This document shows positions 57,207-64,000 of a stretch of DNA of 64,000 nt, one piece after another (the first letter of the stretch is position 1; each line of letters begins with the position of its first letter). The DNA comes from Fasciola hepatica. Taxonomy: Eukaryota > Platyhelminthes > Trematoda > Plagiorchiida > Fasciolidae. A program made the position numbers and the translations under genes. Where the stretch lies: assembly GCA_948099385.1 (NCBI GenBank), contig CANUEZ040000031.1, positions 3,155,001-3,219,000 of the forward strand, in the 5' to 3' direction. The notes beneath the pieces were generated by a model, which was not told the DNA's origin, made no database searches, and saw nothing but the letters and a program-made list of their open reading frames with translations.

Positions 57207-58082
57207 TCAAGATTTGGGACCTACGGGAGAATGCCTAAGGAATGAATAAATAAATTCAGCCTCATTTGGTACCAGCAGACTTGAGTTTAGCTTGCTCTGT
57301 AGCGTCAACTTCGCCCTCACCTTTGTCACCTCTAAGCGGACGTATCTTGCGGATATCCGCAATACGTCTCCTTTGTTCATTCTCACCACAACCTTGAGCA
57401 CGAGGCCATCGATTTCTGTACGACAGTCCTCGATCAATCCAATCGGCTGAGTACGTTCAGAATTTTGGTTCCCAGTTTATCCGATCGAAGTTTCCCCTAA
57501 TCATCCTGGCGGCTTCACGGCCAGTACTGCTGCCGTCAGTTCCAGCCTCGGAATGGAAACCGTTTTCACAATAGCCACTCTCACCTTTGTGAATAATATC
57601 TGACTGTGCCTCCCACCATTTGCGTCTACCCAGCAGCCGTAAGCCACTATCTCGTAGCCTATTTCTGACGCATCGGAAAATAAGTGGAGTTGGGCGTCGT
57701 TTGTGCATTTGATACCTGTAAAGCGTCTTTGTATTTTGATCTCACCAAATTGCACCAGGCTGTGCAGCCAAGTCGTGCTATCGCTTTTAGTCGTCACCCT
57801 GGAGAGTTCGTTCCAACCCGTCTCTCGTTCGCACAGCGATTGCAGAAAACACTTTACCGGTAACAACCATGGCGAAATGAAACCTAAGGGGTCATACAGG
57901 CTTGAGACTGATGATGGGATTCCTCTCCGTGTGACTGGTCGTTTGGGTAGGGCCAGAGTGAAAATGAATTCGTCACCTCTGGGTTTCCACTGAAGACCAA
58001 GCGTGCGCTCCGCTCGTGAAGGGGATCCCAGAAGCTCTCTCGCAAACTCCATTTTCTCGGACTTCGGGATAACACTCAGCAC
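57207..58082 (-). pseudogene. Pao element 1 RT end, RNase H start and C-terminal domain
   Basis: Frame 58082-57501 has RTLGLQWKPRGDEFIFTLAL, SSLYDPLGFISPWLLPVKCF, ETGWNELSR, HLFSDASEIGYEIVAYGCWV (RNase H start with the first Asp) and SIPRLELTAAVLAVKPPG, then stops. The next frame, 57437-57207, is the extreme C-terminal Pao domain (IGLIEDCRTEIDGLVLKVVV). Everything between, the rest of RNase H and the whole integrase, is missing within about 60 bp, so a large internal deletion occurred. Confidence 0.78.
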
Positions 58083-58103
58083 ATCTTAGCTGTTTGAAGT
58101 CCA

Positions 58104-59699
58104 TTAAATGAGGTTGAATTCTCCGGCCTTTGGAGTGGCGATCAGTTCGGTCATATATAGAATAGCAGCATTTGCTTCGTCAAAGGAACACAGAAAATCA
58201 TCCGCGTAGAAGTGGTCCATCGCTCTTTCTAACAGATTGCTGGTGCCGCTGAAACGCTTGAAGGTTTCCCGGAGGGTAAAATTAGCGCAGAAGGGGGATG
58301 ATACCATCCCAAGGGGATGCACGGTCAGCCTGTACTCATCTGGTGCACGATATGCGTCGCTTTCAGGCCGCCAGAGAAGACGAAGGGCGTCCTTATCTTC
58401 AGCAGGCATCTTCAATTGTAGAAATATTTCACGTATGTCCGCAGGGACAGCCACCTTTCCTAGCCGAAAACGACATGAAACATTGACTAGTGGTGTTGTC
58501 CAGCCTAGGCCCTGTAGTATGTGGTCCTTGAGTGACACACCCTGACATTTCGCGGCACAGTCGAAAACCACTCTGACCTTCCCCGGTTTCTTTGGGTTCA
58601 CGACCGGGTGATGTGGTAGGTGCCACCTCAAATTTGCCCTGATTTCCGCTGTATTCACTGTTTTCATATCACACAAGTCTATGTTATGTTGCATGGCTCG
58701 CGTGTATTCTATCCCTAATTGTGGTTCCCGAAGTAGCCTGGTTATGAGGAAGTATAACCTCTTCAGAGCCATTTCTCGGCTGTTTGGCATTGGTTTCATG
58801 TTGGGTCTCCACTGAACAGGAACCTCGAAACGATATATTACATACTTGACGTTCTCGGCTACCATTTTCAAAACCAAATCATCTCCTCGTGATGGGGCGT
58901 CTCTATCAATGGCCAGGTCGGCAAATTTGACGTTATACAGCTGTTGGAATGCCTGTTCAATGTTCGCCGTTTCCGCCGAAGTGCAGTTGATTAGAATTCG
59001 TTTGCCGCATCTTCCACCTGTACTACAATATGAAGTCCAGCGGAATATAGTGCGTACTGCGTAGGGTGCTTTGCGGCTTCCTATTCTTTGATCCAGAACC
59101 CAATGCGCTTCCGGTACATCACAACCGATCAGCAGATCAATTTCGTCATTCTGCCACTCCCCGATCGTAACCCCGTCGAGGTGCAGCCACTGAGTCAGAA
59201 TCGACTGCACCGACTGAGGTGATCTCATCGGCAGATCCTTTATGGTGAATGCTTCTAGGGTTTCTGTTTCATCGTTGTTGACGAAGGAAGCGAGTTGTAG
59301 GTGCAGTTTGGTCAACTGGATGACCTGGGTGCCACTCACTGTGCTCACCGCCAATGAAGATTGATTCCATCTAGCCACACGTCTCTCTGCGAACTCATTC
59401 CTTACTAACCTGGTATCCGAGCCACTATCTACGAAGGCTAACGCTTTTATAACCCCAACTGGGGTTTCTACGCTGAACGCTATTACTCCCAGGCGAATGG
59501 GCTTGTTAGTGGAGTGAGACACTGAGCAGACCACACTTGGCTTTGGGGTTCCTTTGGCATTCAATATATTGGGTTTGTGCAGCAGGTAATGGTGTTTTCC
59601 GTGGTATTCATCCTGATTACAACTGGGTTTCGTTTGGCATACCGCTGCTCGATGTGAATCGTTGAGACAGAAAAAGCACACGCCCAGTCGCTGAGCCAT
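58104..59699 (-). CDS. Pao element 1 zinc knuckle, protease and reverse transcriptase (531 codons)
   Basis: Domains in order: a CCHC knuckle C8-x2-C11-x4-H16-x4-C21; aspartic protease with DSG at residues 91-93 (ALAFVDSGSDTRLV); the Pao block EIDLLIGCDVPEAHWVLDQR; RT fingers WHLPHHPVVNPKKPGKVRVV followed by FDCAAKCQGVSLKDHILQG; ADIREIFLQLKMP (motif A region); LTVHPLGMVSSPFCANFTLR; and the catalytic YADDFLCSFDEAN near residue 495. Catalytic residues look complete, so this is the best preserved LTR-element ORF in the window. It ends at a stop (58104) shortly after YADD. The first Met shown is within the gag-pol polyprotein and is not a true start. Confidence 0.88.
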   Translation of the reverse strand: MAQRLGVCFFCLNDSHRAAVCQTKPSCNQDEYHGKHHYLLHKPNILNAKGTPKPSVVCSVSHSTNKPIRLGVIAFSVETPVGVIKALAFVDSGSDTRLVRNEFAERRVARWNQSSLAVSTVSGTQVIQLTKLHLQLASFVNNDETETLEAFTIKDLPMRSPQSVQSILTQWLHLDGVTIGEWQNDEIDLLIGCDVPEAHWVLDQRIGSRKAPYAVRTIFRWTSYCSTGGRCGKRILINCTSAETANIEQAFQQLYNVKFADLAIDRDAPSRGDDLVLKMVAENVKYVIYRFEVPVQWRPNMKPMPNSREMALKRLYFLITRLLREPQLGIEYTRAMQHNIDLCDMKTVNTAEIRANLRWHLPHHPVVNPKKPGKVRVVFDCAAKCQGVSLKDHILQGLGWTTPLVNVSCRFRLGKVAVPADIREIFLQLKMPAEDKDALRLLWRPESDAYRAPDEYRLTVHPLGMVSSPFCANFTLRETFKRFSGTSNLLERAMDHFYADDFLCSFDEANAAILYMTELIATPKAGEFNLI

Positions 59700-59820
59700 T
59701 TTCCATCGTTCTTTGACCTCAGCGTTGCGGAAACGAGGGCATTCCGCTAGGCGGAGGCGCCCCGCAAACTTAGCACACCGGCAAATTTTCGCCTTCGCGA
59801 AATAATACGTATATGTTTGC

Positions 59821-60540
59821 CTATGGTTGGCTTCTACTTGGTTCCCTGGTCCAGCTTTGCGTCGTCGTCATCCTCGGTAACTTGCTCGCCTTGAGCACAA
59901 GTTGACCGAAACGACTGTTTTCTATTCGGGCATGACGGTTTATAAACTGCGTCGGGTCTTCGAAAGTGGTTTCTCGCCCAAATCTACTGATCCTCTCGGC
60001 TTCCTCGACCCATCTACCCCGTAGTTCTGTGAGTAAATTGCACACTATAGTCTCCAATGTGTGCAGTGCGTTCAGGTCCAGTCGGTAATCTAGGTGATTC
60101 AATGCGATGCTGCAGTTCTGCATTTTTATCACCAGGCTGGCTAGGGAGCCCGACTCGCCTTGGGAACGTTTTGACTCCGATAGTACACCATCGATCAAAT
60201 TCCGGGCGACTTTAGATGGTTGCCCAAATAAGTAACTCAGGATTTCACTTGCTCCAGTGTAACCTTCTTCGGGATTCAGCATCGAGCACCCGTCGAGCAC
60301 CCCGGCATTTCCTCGACAGTATTGCAGTAAATACAAGAATCTGTGTCCTGGATCGGATACTGTCCCTCCCACAAAGTTCTCGTATGGTTTGCCGAAATTA
60401 AAAAACTGTTCTGCGCTCCCGTCAAATGGGTACAACTCCACCCTTGGTAAATCAATGGCGAGGGTTACACTGGAACAAGTGGAACTTAATCGTTCCACGG
60501 AACTGCCAAGCTGAATGGCAGTATGATCCGTGGTCTCCAA
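59821..60540 (-). CDS. Pao element 1 gag (239 codons)
   Basis: The frame reads METTDHTAIQLG, then IDLPRVELYPFDGSAEQFFN, DPGHRFLYLLQYCRGNAGVL, EILSYLFGQPSKVARNLIDG and ALNHLDYRLDLNALHTLETI. This is the same core as in element 2 (LPRV.L..FDG; FGQP.KVARNLI.G) and is characteristic of BEL/Pao gag. A stop at 59821 precedes the zinc knuckle, which is in another frame. The start at 60540 is only 20 bp from the plus-strand LTR at 60560, so the true N-terminus and leader have been lost. Confidence 0.85.
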   Translation of the reverse strand: METTDHTAIQLGSSVERLSSTCSSVTLAIDLPRVELYPFDGSAEQFFNFGKPYENFVGGTVSDPGHRFLYLLQYCRGNAGVLDGCSMLNPEEGYTGASEILSYLFGQPSKVARNLIDGVLSESKRSQGESGSLASLVIKMQNCSIALNHLDYRLDLNALHTLETIVCNLLTELRGRWVEEAERISRFGRETTFEDPTQFINRHARIENSRFGQLVLKASKLPRMTTTQSWTREPSRSQP

Positions 60541-60559
60541 AGTCAGCTCGTTCTCCCAT

Positions 60560-61101
60560 TGTAACGACCAGTCGTGGAAAATCCCCCTAAATCTATTGCA
60601 GTTCTGTGTTTATCTTAACATCAATCACTTGCTTACACTATTGGCGTGTCTTTACGAAGTGTTCCTTTTTATGGACCAATTGTTGTTTGTTCGCGCCCAG
60701 AGAGCTACTTTGACATATACTTTCTCTGGACCTGCGTGATGCACGTGCTCCTTGCTAGCACGTCGCAAGTCGGTTCTCGTTTGTTGAGTCCTTGTGATCT
60801 CATTATTGAGGCTTGTATCTTTTCGATGTCATTGTTCATTCAATAAACTATTATCGCAGAATATCACGGATAATCGCCATTTGATTCCGGATTCCTTTGC
60901 GAATTTGGCTACGCATTGCACAAACGTGTGTTACAATACTCAATCGATCAATTAGGAACGAGAAAATACGCGAAATGCCAAGGAAAGGATCGGAGTCATT
61001 GGAATCTGGACAAGAAGTAATACAGCAAATCTCTGGGGAGGTTTTGGGTGCTTTTGATCCTTTAGTTATTGCTAGCTCACCTAGTCCTGTCAGTGCTAGC
61101 T
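60560..61101 (+). mobile_element. Pao element 2-type 5' LTR and gag start, plus strand
   Basis: The LTR at 60560-60935 (376 bp) starts TGTAAC and ends GTTACA, with CAATAAACTATTATCG near 60841. A leader and the gag start (MPRKGSESLESGQEV from about 60976) follow. The whole block is the inverse of 53830-53290, with pairing sum 114391 over the gag part. Coding similarity stops at 61101, where the inverted copy of repeat K and LINE H begins. Confidence 0.88.
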
Positions 61102-64000
61102 CAGGAGGTGCGATCCGCCAGCCCAGTTGCGCCCTCACATCATTGTGGACGGCCTGCACGCCCGATGTGCCCCGGCCAATTCGGTGGATCTGACAAGGCC
61201 CTGAACCGTTGGGATTCACACGAGTATTTTTTGGTGGGGCCAAACAACCGTATGTATCGGGTAGTCCACGATCAGGCTGCCGGGCACCAGAGGATCCCGG
61301 AACGCAACCAAGGGAGTATCGGTCGGGTAGCTTACGAATAGCCGACGGTCAGGTAGATGCATAGGCCAGGTTAGTGAGCGGTGTGGCCTCCAGAGTATTA
61401 AGGGTCATCGAGCAAAAGGTACGCAAGAATAAAGGCCTAGAAATAGAGAAAAAGTAAAGCAGCGCAGTCTGGGATGATCCCAGCTGAGGACAAATAGGCA
61501 TCAATACAGAGAGGCAACATCAGTCGACGGTGACTCTCTGGGACTAGCTTTTCGATTATGAAAGGCAGAAGAACTAAGAATTTTTATTCGACTTCATCTG
61601 TCACAGACGGCCGGCGTTTACACGATTCAAAAGTCTAGACCCCTCTCATAGGCTTGGTCATCGGGTATGTCTATATTTGGGAGCTGTAAGGTTTGGGTAA
61701 CCGTGAGGAGTTTATCCAGCGCACTTCTAAACCGATGGCTGGAAGTAGAACGGCGTATTTCTTAAGGCAGTTTATTTCAAAAGCTAGAGTACTCTGTGAT
61801 GATGAAGTGTGAAAGCAAGCTAGGGCTGAAAATAGGGGTTGAAAGGATAAGAGCTCTAGAACGTAGTGGATAGCTAGAAACAGGTGCAAAGTGTAATGGA
61901 TTAGAAGTGTATGTGCGGCTGTGAAGAATGTTATACAAAAAGATAAGGTTTAGTTTCATACTGCGAATCCACAAAGGGTCTAGTTTTAAAAATAAACAGC
62001 TTTCTTTATAAGTGAACGGCGAGCTCCATCCAGTCAGTAGCTCAGTAAAACCGCGTTAAACTGATCCGATAACAATTCTGTCCGATTTCCGCATACTAGA
62101 AAAGATCACCGGGCAGTATTCTAATAAAGGCCTGGCATGGGGTTTATTAAGGAAGAGAATGCAGTCTCGAAGTCGGAAGGAGCCACTTGGAGAGCTGAAT
62201 ATTCCGAGAAATTAAATGTGTAGGAATAGCTTAAGGCAAGGTCCCGAACGATTCGCTTGTTAGCAATGGTTGAACCACAAACAGCTAAATATCCTGGAGG
62301 TAGCTTACATTTATATTTAGGAACCCCGCATTTGTCAGCAAAAACATTTATCTGCCAAGTTGAGCACTTTCTATGGAGTGCGGATATGTCTTTGGAGATG
62401 TTCAAGGTAGCCAAGGCGAGGCATTCAGGCTTGAATGGGTAGACAATTTTAATGCCATTAGCAAAAAGAAATGGGGTGCCATGACTCGTGATAGGAATAC
62501 GTCGTTTATATACATGAGGAACAACAGAGGGCCAAGGACGCTACCCTGTGTAACACCGCTTGTAACTGGTTTAGGCCCGGAACAGTGTCCGTTTATTGAG
62601 ACGACCTGAGAGTGGTTAGACAGGTGGGAATTGATCCAAAATAGTAAAGAGTCAGTAATGCCAAAGGATCGGATTTTGGCCAGAAGATGTGGGTGTGGTA
62701 CGCGGTCAAATGCCTTTGACATATCCAAGTAAATTACTATAAGGGTCATTCCATTGTTTGCCATTTCAGTGACAAGATTCAAAAAGTCGAGTTGGCAGGT
62801 TGCGCATGATCTTGACCGAAGGAAACCGTGTTGTAGAGGATTGATAACATCCAATTGAAAGAAGTGTTTGACGATGTGTTCTTTTACGATTATTTCCATT
62901 AGCCGAAAGAGGATAGGTGTGTGGTTAATGGAACGGTAGTTTGTTACCTCATGCAGTGAGCCTTTCTTGTGGTTCGGGATTATGACTGAGCATTTCCAGT
63001 TTGTGGGCACCAGACCGGAGTTCATTGATAGGGTAAATATATCCAGTAGTAGGTAAGGTAGGTCGGGTCCACATTTAGCTATTGCAGTGGGCGGTAAGCC
63101 GTCAGGTCCTGGGTAAGATGATGGCCTCAAATTGGTCAACAAATGGGAGATAATTGGGGCGTCAAGTTCCATTGCGGACAGAGTTGGAGCGGTAACTAGG
63201 GGAGGAGGCGGAGGTTCAACATTGACACTAGGGGCCATAGTTGAGGCGAAGAATGAGTTGAAAGCCTCCGCAGTGGAAGGGGGAGTAGAGGCGGATACTC
63301 TGTCCATTGAACCAGTGTGCGGGGTATCTCCATGGGTATTAGAGGTTCTGGTCCTTGTCAATAATGACAGTCGATGAGGTCTATTTTATTGTCGCAGAGC
63401 CTTTATTTCCTGGTTACGCAGTGTAGTTTCTTCAAACTTTTGGATAATAGAAGTGAGGCGAAAAATTTGAATAAGAATTGCAAAGTCGTGTTTGGTTTCA
63501 TGAATTTTTTGAAGCCTGACATACTTTGTTTGCAGAGAGACGATATGGGATTTGACATTATTCATTTGCTAGGGGAGGTATTTAATCCTATAAAGACACC
63601 TGGAAGACTGTGCACAGTGTGTGCATAGTGGCTTGTTTTGGATCACGAGAGAGGAAAAACTCACTCCAATCAGCTTGTTTAATGGTAGCAGGGAGAACCT
63701 TCCAGTCAGGGAGAGGAGAGGGTACAATGCAGTGTGACTTCGGGGTGAGCTGTGAGTGAGTGGGAATGAGGCAGTCATACAGATTTTGATCGCTGCCGGG
63801 AAAACTTTGGGAGATTGAGACAGATATACGAGGGGCACCATGGGTGAAAGTTAGATCTAAAATGCTGTTTTTTCTCGTAAGAGAGCGGATATGATGTACC
63901 CACCCTTCTGCAGTAGTACTTGTTATAAATGGTATGAAAAAGAGTTACGTGACATCGGAGAAGAACGACCATCGTCGTTTCAAGAGGATCACTTCGCCTT
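61102..64000 (-). mobile_element. LINE H, inverted second copy (plus truncated repeat K)
   Basis: It is the exact inverse of 46498-49396: every paired position sums to 110498, with no net indel over 2,899 bp and only three substitutions noticed. It includes a truncated repeat K (61102-61200), the LINE H 3' UTR, RT and endonuclease end. It runs off the right window edge, so its outer limit is unknown. Confidence 0.92.
62402..63361 (-). CDS. LINE H reverse transcriptase ORF, second copy (319 codons)
   Basis: Same protein as 47191-48096, with one Pro to Ser difference and an open frame extended by 18 codons because of a nearby substitution that creates a TTG start-like codon. It has an intact motif A (YLDMSKAFDRV) and SGVTQGSVLGP, then the same frameshift and the same loss of the ADD box (FANGIKIV). 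Both copies therefore descend from one already-dead LINE. Confidence 0.85.
   Translation of the reverse strand: MTRTRTSNTHGDTPHTGSMDRVSASTPPSTAEAFNSFFASTMAPSVNVEPPPPPLVTAPTLSAMELDAPIISHLLTNLRPSSYPGPDGLPPTAIAKCGPDLPYLLLDIFTLSMNSGLVPTNWKCSVIIPNHKKGSLHEVTNYRSINHTPILFRLMEIIVKEHIVKHFFQLDVINPLQHGFLRSRSCATCQLDFLNLVTEMANNGMTLIVIYLDMSKAFDRVPHPHLLAKIRSFGITDSLLFWINSHLSNHSQVVSINGHCSGPKPVTSGVTQGSVLGPLLFLMYINDVFLSRVMAPHFFLLMALKLSTHSSLNASPWLP

Larger units (their letters stand above)
56560..60540 (-). mobile_element. BEL/Pao element 1 (gag-pol, integrase deleted)
   Basis: Minus strand: gag 60540-59821, zinc knuckle-protease-RT 59699-58104, RT end and RNase H 58082-57501, C-terminal domain 57437-57207, untranslated region and 3' end near 56560-56710. 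That 3' end is similar to 43800-43990 of element 2, including the purine-rich GGAGGATTTGGTGG before the putative LTR. Its 5' LTR is missing: at 60560 a plus-strand LTR of the element 2 family begins. Confidence 0.8.

Overview
This window reads as intergenic, transposon-saturated DNA from an animal genome. The mix of elements suggests a parasitic flatworm, most likely a digenean trematode: RTE-clade LINEs of the schistosome SR2 type, CR1/jockey-like LINEs, BEL/Pao and Ty3/gypsy LTR retrotransposons, and a two-gene DNA transposon remnant. That is an inference from remembered family resemblance; no search was run. I see no complete host gene, rRNA, tRNA or CRISPR. Only two short exon-like islands (about 5.4 kb, plus strand; about 6.9 kb, minus strand) look as if they could belong to host genes.

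Layout. 1-4.6 kb: fragments of two RTE families (called A and B here), a LINE fragment and a TA microsatellite. 4.6-9.7 kb: mostly unassigned sequence with the two exon-like islands, a second TA microsatellite and a perfect 63-bp-arm hairpin at 7665-7801. 9.7-20.2 kb: a nested RTE cluster. A minus-strand RTE-A (10563-16060) is split in its endonuclease by a plus-strand, 5'-truncated RTE-A (13534-15209) with an 8-bp target-site duplication. Upstream of it on the minus strand lie a third RTE fragment, a near-full-length RTE-B (16665-19910) and another endonuclease N-terminus. 20.2-25.2 kb: several LINE 3' halves on the minus strand. 26.4-28.9 kb: a plus-strand DNA-transposon remnant with a tnp2/DUF4218-like transposase followed by a DUF4806-type protein. 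29.2-38.5 kb: two 1,689-bp direct repeats, almost identical, flanking exon-like sequence and a CR1-like LINE (G). 38.5-43.4 kb: LINE F (ORF1-EN-RT) fused to LINE E2. 43.5-53.8 kb: BEL/Pao element 2 with both LTRs, interrupted by LINE H and other sequence. 54.1-60.5 kb: a gypsy remnant and BEL/Pao element 1. 60.56-64 kb: a plus-strand Pao LTR plus gag start joined to an inverted copy of LINE H.

The genes do not form a pathway. They are selfish-element genes in various states of decay: endonuclease, reverse transcriptase, gag, protease, RNase H and integrase, plus one cut-and-paste transposase. The instructive part is the order of events: same-family nesting, an inverted duplication carrying an exact 3,893-bp internal deletion, a recent direct duplication, and copies that share inactivating changes and so probably derive from already-defective sources.
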